Source: JBCCFX01 sp039029515 (lineage in GTDB: Bacteria; Planctomycetota; Phycisphaerae; Phycisphaerales; SM1A02). From it: a stretch of 30,329 nt of DNA. Numbering within the stretch: the first letter of the stretch is position 1; every line of letters begins with the position of its first letter. Shown here piece by piece: positions 17,138 through 24,914 of the stretch. The notes under the pieces are model-generated. The model did not search any database, was not told where the DNA came from, and worked only from the letters and a program-made list of their open reading frames with translations. The stretch spans positions 1 through 30,329 of the forward strand of contig JBCCFX010000017.1 in assembly GCA_039029515.1 (NCBI GenBank), given 5' to 3'. Both the position numbers and the translations under genes were made by a program.

Positions 17138-17818
17138 ATGTCCAGGCACGACCACGAGCGGCGATTTCTGAACGATGCACGCAACTGGCTGGGCGAAATC
17201 GCCCGGTCCGGTCGAATCTGGTCTGAATTCACACGCGCTGCATACCGATTGCGCGGACTTGGCCCGTGCGTCACCGTCTTTGGCTCCGCGCGATTCAAGG
17301 AAGACCATCGCTACTACCAGCTCGCCCGCGATGTTGGTCGCGAGCTCGGCGAGGCAGGCTTCACAGTCATGACCGGCGGTGGCCCGGGGGTGATGGAAGC
17401 CGCCAACCGAGGCGCACGCGACGCTGGCGCCCCATCGATTGGGTGCAACATCATTCTTCCGCACGAACAGCAGGCCAATCCATACGTGGATCGGACGGTG
17501 AACTTCAACTACTTCTTCATTCGCAAGGTCATGCTGATGAAGTACTCGTGCGCGTTTGTCCTCATGCCTGGTGGATTCGGCACGATGGATGAAGCGTTCG
17601 AGGCCGCCACGCTGATTCAGACCGGCAAGATCGAGCGGTTTCCCGTCGTCGCGTGCGGCTCGGACTACTGGGGCCACCTGCGTACGTTCTTGCGCGACAC
17701 CATGATTCGAAACGCCACGATCGACGATTCGGATCTCGACATGACGTATCCGACGGATGATCCGCGCGACGCCGCCAAATATATCGTGGAGCAAACCGGC
17801 ATAGGCTCGATATCGTGA
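17138..17818 (+). CDS. LOG-family nucleotide phosphoribohydrolase (cytokinin-activating-enzyme-like)
   Basis: The product has 226 residues. It has the Rossmann-like LOG fold: CVTVFGSARF near residue 45, the motif GGGPGVMEAANRGA, and the signature PGGFGTMDE, which with the upstream Arg forms the active site. TIGR00730-type proteins cleave nucleotide 5'-monophosphates at the N-glycosidic bond; in bacteria the purpose is often unclear and may be nucleotide salvage. The N-terminal helix (RRFLNDARNWLGEIARSGRI) is longer than in minimal LOG proteins. AAGGCGG is present before the ATG. It ends 9 bp before the convergent FkbM gene. It is divergent from the sulfurtransferase gene. Confidence 0.85.
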   Translation: MSRHDHERRFLNDARNWLGEIARSGRIWSEFTRAAYRLRGLGPCVTVFGSARFKEDHRYYQLARDVGRELGEAGFTVMTGGGPGVMEAANRGARDAGAPSIGCNIILPHEQQANPYVDRTVNFNYFFIRKVMLMKYSCAFVLMPGGFGTMDEAFEAATLIQTGKIERFPVVACGSDYWGHLRTFLRDTMIRNATIDDSDLDMTYPTDDPRDAAKYIVEQTGIGSIS

Positions 17819-17827
17819 TCGCTCGAG

Positions 17828-18619
17828 TCAGCCTGCGCGCTCGGATGGAATCGCCAGCGTGTTGAAACAGCACGCATCAAGCGCCTTGCGTTCCGACTTT
17901 GGTTGCGTCGGATCGAATAGTGCGTATGACGCATCACGCAGCAGCGACGTGATCTCCTGCTGTTGGTCTTCACCGACTTCGATATAGATCAACGGTCGAT
18001 GCTCACGCAACAGTGTTGCCGATCCACGCAGCACATCAACCTCGCCACCTTCGACATCGATCTTCACGACGTCCGGCGGCGCAAACCGAGCGAGCAGATG
18101 ATCCGTCGTGACCACCGGCACAAGGTGACGCTCGCGCACGCCGCCCATCTGCGATCGACCGCCCGCCGAGGCGAGCGCGTTCGAAGCACGTCCGCGCGCT
18201 GCGATCAGGAACTCCGCAACATGTGGCTCAGCGCCGACCGCAGCGGGCAGCGCTTCGACCGGCGCGACATCACCGGACTGCGATCGACCGGATCGTCGCA
18301 GCAGCTGCACGAGCCAGGTATCCGGCTCCACACAAAGGATGCGACCGCTGCTGCCCGCGCGGGCGGCCGCAGCAAAGCCGAACACACCAACGTTGGCACC
18401 GATGTCCCAGACCTTCATCCCGGGCGTGATGAGTTCTTCCGCAATCGCGAGCAGATCTTCCGGGAACGCCTTGCGGCCTCGCCGCAGATACCGCAGCGCA
18501 GCATCGGGCGTGACGAAGATCTCCGCCGTCGAAAACGGTTCGGGGAGACGTCGTCGAAGCACACGGCCTCGGGCAAGACGTTCAACGATTTGACGCACGG
18601 CAGACATCGAGGCGGCCAT
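17828..18619 (-). CDS. FkbM-family SAM-dependent methyltransferase
   Basis: From the first ATG at 18619 the product has about 263 residues; GTG 18628 and ATG 18607 are other possible starts. SAM-binding motif I is clear: VWDIGANVGVFGFAAAARAG, followed by the acidic ILCVEPD strand. The FkbM hallmark VVKIDVEGGEVDVLRG, then HRPLIYIEVGE, is present near residues 190-225. Enzymes of this group O-methylate sugars or other small metabolites; nothing nearby names the substrate. The C-terminus (about 230-263) is rich in charged residues and has no known domain. Its promoter region faces the CstB-like gene. Confidence 0.85.
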   Translation of the reverse strand: MAASMSAVRQIVERLARGRVLRRRLPEPFSTAEIFVTPDAALRYLRRGRKAFPEDLLAIAEELITPGMKVWDIGANVGVFGFAAAARAGSSGRILCVEPDTWLVQLLRRSGRSQSGDVAPVEALPAAVGAEPHVAEFLIAARGRASNALASAGGRSQMGGVRERHLVPVVTTDHLLARFAPPDVVKIDVEGGEVDVLRGSATLLREHRPLIYIEVGEDQQQEITSLLRDASYALFDPTQPKSERKALDACCFNTLAIPSERAG

Positions 18620-18746
18620 CCTACTCACGAGGCGGTACCAACGGCAACAGGATGCCGATCGCGATGCCGATTCGCCGCGGTTCTCCCCCGCTCATCGCAC
18701 CTCAAACGGGGTGATCTCCCCAAGGTCCAAACCGATACCCCAGTGC

Positions 18747-18811
18747 TACACTGACCCTTCTGATCGATCTGCCTGACCGGATTTCAGGCGAATCTGACGC
18801 CTCGCAAGGAG
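18747..18811 (+). promoter_or_regulatory. Possible -10 and Shine-Dalgarno for the CstB-like gene
   Basis: TACACT (18747-18752) may be the -10. AAGGAG (18806-18811) lies 7 nt before GTG 18819, an ideal distance, and favours that GTG over the ATG at 18825. Confidence 0.5.
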
Positions 18812-18818
18812 TCTGCCC

Positions 18819-20249
18819 GTGTTCATGCGAATGGTCTATGACGAAAAACTTGCTCAGGCCGCCTATCTGCTCGGTTGCCAGCGGACCGGCGAGGCCATCG
18901 TCATCGATCCCGAACGGGATGTGGACAGGTATATCGAGCTGGCAGCACGCCACGAACTCACGATCGTGGCCGTGGCCGAGACCCATATCCATGCCGACTT
19001 TCTCTCAGGCGCACGTGAACTCGCCGAACGCATCGGCGCTCGCGTCTACCTCTCTCATGAAGGCGGACCGGACTGGACGTACCAATGGCTCGATCAGCGA
19101 ACCGATGGTGGCACGTACGACCATGTCCTGCTGCATGATGGCGATGCCTTCACCGTCGGCAACATCCAGTTCAAGGTGATGCATACGCCAGGTCACACGC
19201 CGGAACACATCGCCTACCTCGTGACTGATCTCGGCAGCGGCGCAACCGAACCGATTGGCCTCATCACCGGCGACTTCGTCTTCGTCGGCGATCTCGGCCG
19301 GCCTGATCTTCTCGAAACCGCGGCAGGCCAACAGGGCGCCATGGAACCGTCAGCGCGCCGCCTGTTCCACACGGTCGACCGACTCGATCCTTTGCCGGAC
19401 TTCGTGCAGGTCTGGCCCGCGCACGGCGCGGGCAGCGCGTGCGGCAAGGCGCTCGGTGCGGTGCCGATGAGCACCATCGGGTACGAGAAACGATTCAACC
19501 CCGCGTTGCAGGCTGCGACGTCCGAACGTGAGTTCATCGACTTCATCCTGACCGGTCAGCCCGAGCCGCCAATGTACTTCGCGACGATGAAGCGGCTGAA
19601 CAAAGTCGGGCCGCCGGTCCTTGGCGGTCTCCCAACGCCAACACAATTGACGGTCGATGACCTGCTCGCACTCAACCCACAGCAAGTCGCGATCATCGAC
19701 GCTCGCCCGTGGGACGAATTTCGAGCGGGACACATCCCCGACACGCTCGCGATTCCGATGTCGCACACGTTCAACAGCGATGCGGGCTCATTCCTCGGCG
19801 AGCAGGATGAGATCTACCTCATTATCGACCCGGACAACCTCGACGAAGCCTTACGCGACCTTATCCGCGTCGGTCTCGATCAGGTTTGCGGCTGGGTTGA
19901 TGCCAACGAGCTTCGCGCCCGGACGGATCTCGCGTCTCGACTTCGGACGATTCCGGAAGTCACGGTTGAAGAAGCTCTGCAACTCGCCGAATCGCCTGAC
20001 GTCCAGGTTCTTGATGTGCGGCGCGCCACCGAGTTTGCCGAGGGTCATATTCCTCATGCGATCAACGTTGCCCACACGCGCATCGCAAGTCGGCTGGACG
20101 AAGTCCCGGGCGATCATCGCTTGCTCGTGAACTGTCGCACGGGCTGGCGTTCAGCGCGCACGAGCGCGTACCTTCGCCGACTTGGATTTGACGTCACGAA
20201 CCTCCAGGGAGGCATGCTGGCGTGGGAAGCCGCGCACGCGATGGCCTGA
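18819..20249 (+). CDS. CstB-like fusion: persulfide dioxygenase (ETHE1 type), inactive rhodanese, active rhodanese
   Basis: The product has 476 residues. Residues about 1-245 are an MBL-fold non-haem iron persulfide dioxygenase: H56-x-H58-x-D60 in ETHIHADFLSGA, HTPGHTPEHIAYLV, and the metal-bridging Asp in FVGDLGRPDLL. Residues about 265-365 are a rhodanese-like domain (IIDARPWDEFRAGHIPD) in which the usual catalytic Cys position reads IIDPDN, so it is a pseudo-rhodanese. Residues about 375-472 are a second rhodanese with an intact Cys (VNCRTGWRSARTS). This three-part order is that of CstB, which oxidises persulfides to sulfite and combines it into thiosulfate. Start GTG has AAGGAG at the correct spacing. 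The YgaP-like gene follows 52 bp later. Confidence 0.87.
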   Translation: MFMRMVYDEKLAQAAYLLGCQRTGEAIVIDPERDVDRYIELAARHELTIVAVAETHIHADFLSGARELAERIGARVYLSHEGGPDWTYQWLDQRTDGGTYDHVLLHDGDAFTVGNIQFKVMHTPGHTPEHIAYLVTDLGSGATEPIGLITGDFVFVGDLGRPDLLETAAGQQGAMEPSARRLFHTVDRLDPLPDFVQVWPAHGAGSACGKALGAVPMSTIGYEKRFNPALQAATSEREFIDFILTGQPEPPMYFATMKRLNKVGPPVLGGLPTPTQLTVDDLLALNPQQVAIIDARPWDEFRAGHIPDTLAIPMSHTFNSDAGSFLGEQDEIYLIIDPDNLDEALRDLIRVGLDQVCGWVDANELRARTDLASRLRTIPEVTVEEALQLAESPDVQVLDVRRATEFAEGHIPHAINVAHTRIASRLDEVPGDHRLLVNCRTGWRSARTSAYLRRLGFDVTNLQGGMLAWEAAHAMA

Positions 20250-20301
20250 GCATGTCCGAACCGACAACAACGGATGAGCAGCCGCATGGAGCGTTTTCGA
20301 G

Positions 20302-20874
20302 ATGACTGCATCAACAGGATCCGCCATCATGATTGACGTCACTCCGGCTACCCTCGCGCAATGGCTTGCCAACGGCAACGTGAAGCTGATTGACGTGCGC
20401 GAACCATTCGAACACGCGAATGAACGGATCGATGGTGCCGTCAATATTCCGATTGACACACTCCGGGCCGATGAACTTCGTGCGCACTCTGGCGATGCAC
20501 GTGTCGTCCTGCACTGCCGGACAGGTAAACGCTCGACGGAAGCATGTGAGCGATTCGCCGACGGTCAAGATATCTGCCACCTCGCGGGAGGTATTGAAGC
20601 CTGGAAGGCCGATGGTCGACCGACCGAGCGGAGTGCATCCGCGCCGCGACTGGACGTCATGCGGCAGGTGCAGATGACCGCCGGCTCGCTGGTGCTGATT
20701 GGCGTCATTGCCGGCAGTACGGTGTCGCCATGGCTCTACGGCATCAGTGCATTCGTCGGAGCCGGCCTCGTGTTTGCTGGCGCATCCGGTTGGTGCGGTA
20801 TGGCCAAACTGCTGGCGCGGATGCCGTGGAATCGCGTCAAGGCTGCGTCGTCGGGGACTCCATCGCACGCATGA
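20302..20874 (+). CDS. YgaP-like membrane rhodanese (rhodanese domain + DUF2892)
   Basis: The product has 190 residues. Residues about 11-110 form one rhodanese domain with catalytic Cys72 in HCRTGKRS and the start LIDVREPFEHANERIDGAV. The rest has two membrane helices (about 123-142 and 144-165) of the DUF2892 type, ending SGWCGMAKLLARMPWNR, where the CG pair and 'MAKLLARMPWN' are familiar from YgaP and related proteins. Such proteins handle sulfane sulfur at the inner face of the membrane. ATG 20329 is an alternative start that would cut nine residues. The gene ends 38 bp inside the convergent lipoprotein gene. It is probably co-transcribed with the CstB-like gene. Confidence 0.82.
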   Translation: MTASTGSAIMIDVTPATLAQWLANGNVKLIDVREPFEHANERIDGAVNIPIDTLRADELRAHSGDARVVLHCRTGKRSTEACERFADGQDICHLAGGIEAWKADGRPTERSASAPRLDVMRQVQMTAGSLVLIGVIAGSTVSPWLYGISAFVGAGLVFAGASGWCGMAKLLARMPWNRVKAASSGTPSHA

Positions 20875-21634
20875 CATCGCGATACGTCACGAGCGTCACA
20901 TCGTTCCGCTCACGAAGCTGTTCGAGAAACCAGTATTTGTGCCAGGCGCCGAAGGTGATCAGCACGCGCTGCCCTGTGCCCGAAACATCATCCAGCGCCT
21001 CATCGATCAGCGCATAGTGCGCCGCGTTGATATTGGTCCAACCGCCCGCGCCGAGATCATCGTTGAAGTGTCGGTCATACGGCTCGAGCGCCTGCTTCAC
21101 CAACGCATCGTACCGATCGGTATGAATGCCCTCCGGCGACCCTGACAGTCCCTCACGCGCCATCACCTTTTCTGCTCCCTGCTGCGCGCGCTGAACTTCG
21201 GTTGACTCCATCGCGCGCGTTTCACGCCACCGCACCAACTTGGTCTGACGATCTTCAGCCATCGCTTGCGTCCACGCCGCACACGGCACAATGGTGAATC
21301 CGAGCTCCGCCTGCTGCGGGATGATCACATGGGTGTATTCGGGAAAGCGCAGGACGCGCGGTTCTGTCACCGCGCCAGAGTCTCGATAACTCGTCAGCGC
21401 TTCATCCAGACGGTCTGGCGGGATCTCCGCGAGCACCACATCCGGGTCATAGGCGCGCACCATCGCGTCGATCACGGCAGGGCCGTATGCCTCACTGGAC
21501 AGATGGTCCCCGTGAATCATGCCCATCACGAAGACCTCGGTCTTCAAACCACGCTGGCCGGCATCGCAGCCGACGAGCGTGGTGATCAGCATCAGGACAA
21601 AGAGCCCCCCGGCGTGTCGAACGGTGTGGCGCAT
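20837..21634 (-). CDS. TraB/ChaN-like lipoprotein, uncharacterised
   Basis: From ATG 21634 the product has 265 residues, with GGGAG about 8 nt upstream. It has a lipoprotein signal (hydrophobic stretch ending LVGC, Cys23). The mature part begins VFVMGMIHGDHLSSEAYGPA, followed by DVVLAEIPPDRL, a 'G-x-IH...E-x-P' plan like that of TraB/Tiki and ChaN-like proteins; whether it is a protease-like or binding protein is unknown. The middle is helical and charged (RWRETRAMESTEVQRAQQGA), and the end (VLITFGAWHKYWFLEQL) has another conserved-looking HKYW. A much longer frame runs back into the ArsR gene; I reject it. The final 38 bp overlap the convergent YgaP-like gene. Confidence 0.65.
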   Translation of the reverse strand: MRHTVRHAGGLFVLMLITTLVGCDAGQRGLKTEVFVMGMIHGDHLSSEAYGPAVIDAMVRAYDPDVVLAEIPPDRLDEALTSYRDSGAVTEPRVLRFPEYTHVIIPQQAELGFTIVPCAAWTQAMAEDRQTKLVRWRETRAMESTEVQRAQQGAEKVMAREGLSGSPEGIHTDRYDALVKQALEPYDRHFNDDLGAGGWTNINAAHYALIDEALDDVSGTGQRVLITFGAWHKYWFLEQLRERNDVTLVTYRDVMRAMESPTTQP

Positions 21635-21711
21635 AGTGCATTCTCCCGCGGGGCACTCTACGCGACGAAACTCCCCTGCCGCGGCAATTTCCGGCATCGT
21701 CGGCTTTCCGC

Positions 21712-21745
21712 TTGACATATTCCCATTCAAGCATATATTGAACCC
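21712..21745 (+). promoter_or_regulatory. Promoter and palindromic operator of the ArsR-type regulator gene
   Basis: TTGACA (21712-21717) is a perfect -35, TATATT (21734-21739) a near-consensus -10, 16 bp apart. TTCAA (21726-21730) and TTGAA (21738-21742) form an inverted repeat that overlaps the -10, typical of ArsR auto-repression. The ATG is 6 nt after the -10, so the transcript is probably leaderless. Confidence 0.75.
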
Positions 21746-22093
21746 ATGGCACGCACTGCGGCGACAACGGACATCTTCACGGCCATTGCCGAGCCGCATC
21801 GGCGTCGCATCCTGCAGTTTCTTGCTGCCGGCGAACAGGCCGTCAATGACATCGTGACGTTTCTTGCGATCGCGCAGCCACAGGTCTCCAAACACCTCTC
21901 GATCCTGAAGTCGGCGGGCCTGGTGTCCGTCCGTCCTGTCGGTCGCCAGCGTTTGTATCGCACAAACACGGAAGCGCTGAAGACCGTCCATGCGTGGACA
22001 TCCACCTTCGAACAGTACTGGGGCAACCAACTCAACGCGATCAAGGCATCGGCGGAAGCACAGGTCGATGCCAGTGAGCGCGCATCACACTGA
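21746..22093 (+). CDS. ArsR/SmtB-family transcriptional regulator
   Basis: The product has 115 residues. It has a winged helix with DIFTAIAEPHRRRILQFLAA, recognition helix QPQVSKHLSILKSAGLV (about residues 44-60) and wing RPVGRQRLYR. There are no cysteines, so the classic ELCVC metal site is absent; this is the PadR/ArsR 'SdpR-like' branch often placed before SRPBCC genes. The regulator probably represses its own operon through the TTCAA/TTGAA repeat over its -10. No Shine-Dalgarno sequence is present. Confidence 0.9.
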   Translation: MARTAATTDIFTAIAEPHRRRILQFLAAGEQAVNDIVTFLAIAQPQVSKHLSILKSAGLVSVRPVGRQRLYRTNTEALKTVHAWTSTFEQYWGNQLNAIKASAEAQVDASERASH

Positions 22094-22129
22094 ACTCGAC
22101 GCGACAGCCTTGGATAAGGACCGCTCCTC

Positions 22130-22582
22130 ATGACGACCGCAATCGCTTCACTCCCTTCGGAATTCACGCTCGACATTGAACGTGACATTCGCATTGAAAC
22201 ACCGATCACCGTCGCGTTCGATGCGCTCGTTCGACAACTTGGCGCGGATGGCCAAGCGCCGGACGGGTCCTCCATGTCACTCGCGTTTGAAGCCTGGCCG
22301 GGCGGCCGGTGGTTTCGCGATCTCGGCGATGCCGGCGGACACCTCTGGGGTCACGTCCAGGTCATCAAGCCACCATCGCTGATCGAGATCACAGGCCCGA
22401 TGTTCATGAGCTATCCCGTCGTCTCGCACATTCAATACCGTCTCACCGAGACAGCTGGTGCCACGCAACTCACCTTACGTCACCGCGCGATGGGCATGAT
22501 CGAAGCCGATCACCGCGCCGGAGTTGGCGAGGGCTGGAATCATATGCTGCAGCAGATCCACGATATCGCCCTGTCATCCTGA
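22130..22582 (+). CDS. SRPBCC/AHSA1-domain protein
   Basis: The product has 150 residues. The helix-grip fold is recognisable from DIERDIRIETPITVAFDALV, the strand LAFEAWPGGRWFRD, WGHVQVIKPPSLIEITGPMF and the C-terminal helix VGEGWNHMLQQI. Members bind hydrophobic ligands or regulate partner proteins. It lies 36 bp downstream of the ArsR gene, a common pairing, and likely shares its promoter. AGGA lies about 11 nt before the ATG. The ligand is unknown. Confidence 0.8.
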   Translation: MTTAIASLPSEFTLDIERDIRIETPITVAFDALVRQLGADGQAPDGSSMSLAFEAWPGGRWFRDLGDAGGHLWGHVQVIKPPSLIEITGPMFMSYPVVSHIQYRLTETAGATQLTLRHRAMGMIEADHRAGVGEGWNHMLQQIHDIALSS

Positions 22583-22597
22583 CCTCAGACGAAATAT

Positions 22598-22618
22598 GCC
22601 CGCGCATGCGGGCGTTCT
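22598..22618 (+). terminator. Weak terminator or attenuator hairpin between SRPBCC and DinB genes
   Basis: GCCCGC (22598-22603), GCAT, GCGGGC (22608-22613), then GTTCTC. The stem is strong but the T-run is poor, so some read-through into the DinB gene is likely. Confidence 0.4.
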
Positions 22619-22633
22619 CGGAGCGCATACACC

Positions 22634-23173
22634 ATGACTCACGCACAGATGATGATCGAAGAACTGCAGCAGGAATCAGCAACCACGCGGCGTTTCCTCG
22701 AACAGATCCCGGCTGACAAGCTCACCTGGAAGCCACATGACAAGTCCATGGCGGCCGGCCAGCTGGCGATGCACGTGGCCACAATCCCCGGCATGATTGC
22801 GTCCATGGTTCTTGAAGACCGCGTCCCCGCGCCAGACTTCAGCGTCGGTTTCCCCCAACCAGACGAACTCGACGCCGTTCTTCGCGCACATGATGACGCG
22901 GTGACAACCGCCACCGATGCACTTGCGCAGTTTGACGATGCGAAGATGAGCACCATGTGGCGCATGATGGCCGGTGACATCGAACTGTTCGCTATGCCGC
23001 GTGCGGCGTTCTTGCGCAGCGTGCTCTTCAATCACTTGTATCACCACCGAGGCCAGCTCGGCGTCTACCTGCGCCTGCTCGGTGCAACCGTACCGTCTGC
23101 ATACGGACCGAGCGGCGATGAAACGCCGCCCGATTTCGAGAAGATGATGGAAGTCATTGCCGCGCACGCCTGA
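22634..23173 (+). CDS. DinB/YfiT-like four-helix-bundle protein
   Basis: The product has 179 residues. The DinB-like pattern is clear: IPADKLTWKPHDKSMAAGQL, the metal ligand H47 (LAMHVA) and the pair H134 and H138 (FNHLYHHRGQLGVYLR). Three such histidines bind a divalent metal in this superfamily, whose members act as thiol-dependent transferases or are of unknown role. The spacing from the SRPBCC gene (51 bp with a weak hairpin) suggests it belongs to the same operon. All three histidines are in place, so catalysis is possible. Confidence 0.85.
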   Translation: MTHAQMMIEELQQESATTRRFLEQIPADKLTWKPHDKSMAAGQLAMHVATIPGMIASMVLEDRVPAPDFSVGFPQPDELDAVLRAHDDAVTTATDALAQFDDAKMSTMWRMMAGDIELFAMPRAAFLRSVLFNHLYHHRGQLGVYLRLLGATVPSAYGPSGDETPPDFEKMMEVIAAHA

Positions 23174-23187
23174 GGCGCGCACGGCAA
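23157..23187. terminator. Possible terminator hairpin between convergent DinB and flotillin genes
   Basis: TTGCC (23157-23161) pairs with GGCAA (23183-23187), with inner GCGC pairs. There is no T-run on either side, so termination is only weakly supported. Confidence 0.25.
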
Positions 23188-23201
23188 CGATCATTGCGTT
23201 A

Positions 23202-24848
23202 TCACGACGAGGGGTGATCCGGCTTCGATGACGGCCGGCGAACGATCGTCGGCATGCTGTTGTCTGCGTCGTCATCGTCATCGGTTTCATCGACACGTCC
23301 AAGCGCGCCGGGAAGTTCGATTCCGGCCTGCTTTGCGAGTTCGTGCACCGCGGGCAGTGAACCAATCATGCCCGACAGGAAATCCGCCGTCGCGCCTTTG
23401 GCCCCGGCTTCGCCGTTCGCACCGGCACCACCGCGACCGCTGTCCCAGACAGTGATCTTGTCGATCTGCAGGTTGGAGATCGCCTTGACTTGCTCTCGGA
23501 CAAGCTCCGGCAGCTGTTCGATCAGCAACAGCGTTGGTGCGACCTGCGGGTTGTCCGCCGCCGCTTCCATGAGTTGACGATACCCTTCCGCCTTCGCTTC
23601 CAGCACCTTGCGAACACCTTCCGCTTCCGCTTCGTACTTCGCAAGGATCGCATCGGCTTCACCGCGCGCTTCGCGACGCGTGCGTTCGGCTTCGGCTTCT
23701 GCGGCGATTTCGATCTTCTGCTTTTCGATTTCCTGCGGCGCGAGGACATCCTTGGCCAGTCGCGCGAGCTCCTGTTCACGTTCAGCACGCAATGCTGCTT
23801 CGCGGCCTTGCGCTGCGGCGACCTCGGCACGACGTCGCGCTTCCGCTTCGACTTCACGGAGCTTTGCGGTCGTTTCCGCGATCGACTCCCGCGATTCGTT
23901 TTCGCCTGCGACGGCCTGCGCTTCCGCATCCGCGACCTTGATGCGCTGGGCCTGTTCGGCACGCTTCTGTGCCGCGACGGTCTCCGCCTCGCGCTCCGCG
24001 ATTGCAATCTCCTGGTTTCGACGCGATTCCGCTTCGCCGGTGATCGCGTTCGCTTCGAGCGCGGCCACCGCGACACGCTGCTTCTGTTCAGCCTGCTTTT
24101 CGCCTTCAGTCGCTGACGCACGTTCGCTGGCGACGTTGACCGTCTGCTCACGAACCGCGATCGCTTCGCCGGTCGCACCGTCACGTTCCTGTTGCGCCAC
24201 ATCGACCTTGGCCTGGTTGATGGCCTCGGCGGCCGCACGCTGACCAATCGCGCGAATGTACCCGGATTCATCGGTGATATCGCGGATGTTCACGTTGATC
24301 AGTTCGAGACCGATCTTGTTGATTTCCTGGGCAACGTTCTCGTTGATCAGGCCCATGAACTTCTCGCGGTCCTTGTTGATTTCCTCAATCGACAAGGTCG
24401 CGATCACCAGGCGCAACTGGCCGAGAATGATGTCTTGTGCCTGATCGCGGATCTGCTGCACGGTCAGCATGAGCAAACGCTCGGCCGCATTGTTCATCAG
24501 GATCGGATCGGTCGACACACCAACCGTAAACGTCGAAGGCACATTCACACGAATGTTGTTCAGCGACAGTGCGCCCTCCAACGGAATTTCGATCACCACC
24601 GGTTCAAGCGAGAGGAACGCATAGTCCTGCACCAGCGGCACGACGAACGCACCACCGCCATGCAGACACTTCGAAGCCTTCCGGCCGCCGACCTTACCGT
24701 ACACCACAAGGATTCGGTTTGACGGACATCGCTTGTACTGCTTGACCAGAATGATCAGGACGAAGAACAGCAGCAACAGCACACTGGCAATGATGAAGAA
24801 AGGAACGATGTATTGCGTTGGATTCGCGTTCGCGATGAGCATGGACAT
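23202..24848 (-). CDS. Flotillin-like protein (SPFH domain, FloT/YqiK type)
   Basis: The product has 548 residues. One membrane helix near residues 14-35 (IVPFFIIASVLLLLFFVLII) is followed by an SPFH/PHB domain (about 40-215: VVYGKVGGRKASKCLHGGGA, IEIPLEGALSLNNIRVNVPS, KIGLELINVNIRDITDESG). A long coiled coil of Ala/Glu/Arg repeats (about 215-440) follows, then ADNPQVAPTLLLIEQLPELV, which is typical of flotillins. The tail is acidic and flexible, with a Gly/Ala linker (about 475-490) and five Asp in a row near the end. Flotillins gather in membrane microdomains and control fluidity and protein assembly. GGAG is 8 nt before the ATG. It follows the NfeD-type gene by 66 bp, the usual partner. 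Confidence 0.92.
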   Translation of the reverse strand: MSMLIANANPTQYIVPFFIIASVLLLLFFVLIILVKQYKRCPSNRILVVYGKVGGRKASKCLHGGGAFVVPLVQDYAFLSLEPVVIEIPLEGALSLNNIRVNVPSTFTVGVSTDPILMNNAAERLLMLTVQQIRDQAQDIILGQLRLVIATLSIEEINKDREKFMGLINENVAQEINKIGLELINVNIRDITDESGYIRAIGQRAAAEAINQAKVDVAQQERDGATGEAIAVREQTVNVASERASATEGEKQAEQKQRVAVAALEANAITGEAESRRNQEIAIAEREAETVAAQKRAEQAQRIKVADAEAQAVAGENESRESIAETTAKLREVEAEARRRAEVAAAQGREAALRAEREQELARLAKDVLAPQEIEKQKIEIAAEAEAERTRREARGEADAILAKYEAEAEGVRKVLEAKAEGYRQLMEAAADNPQVAPTLLLIEQLPELVREQVKAISNLQIDKITVWDSGRGGAGANGEAGAKGATADFLSGMIGSLPAVHELAKQAGIELPGALGRVDETDDDDDADNSMPTIVRRPSSKPDHPSS

Positions 24849-24914
24849 GCAATGTTCTCCCGGTGGATCGCGCCGTAAATGGCGATTCGTCTCGATTCAG
24901 CGTGCCGGCGAACG

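Noticed and set aside
21635..22030. N-terminal extension of the TraB-like lipoprotein on the minus strand
   Set aside because: It overlaps the ArsR gene and its promoter in antisense; the lipoprotein signal and Shine-Dalgarno support the start at 21634.
23522..24271. Long minus- and plus-strand open frames of Arg/Ser- or Phe-rich composition inside the flotillin gene
   Set aside because: They are shadows of the repetitive Ala/Glu coiled-coil coding sequence and have no family resemblance or start signals.
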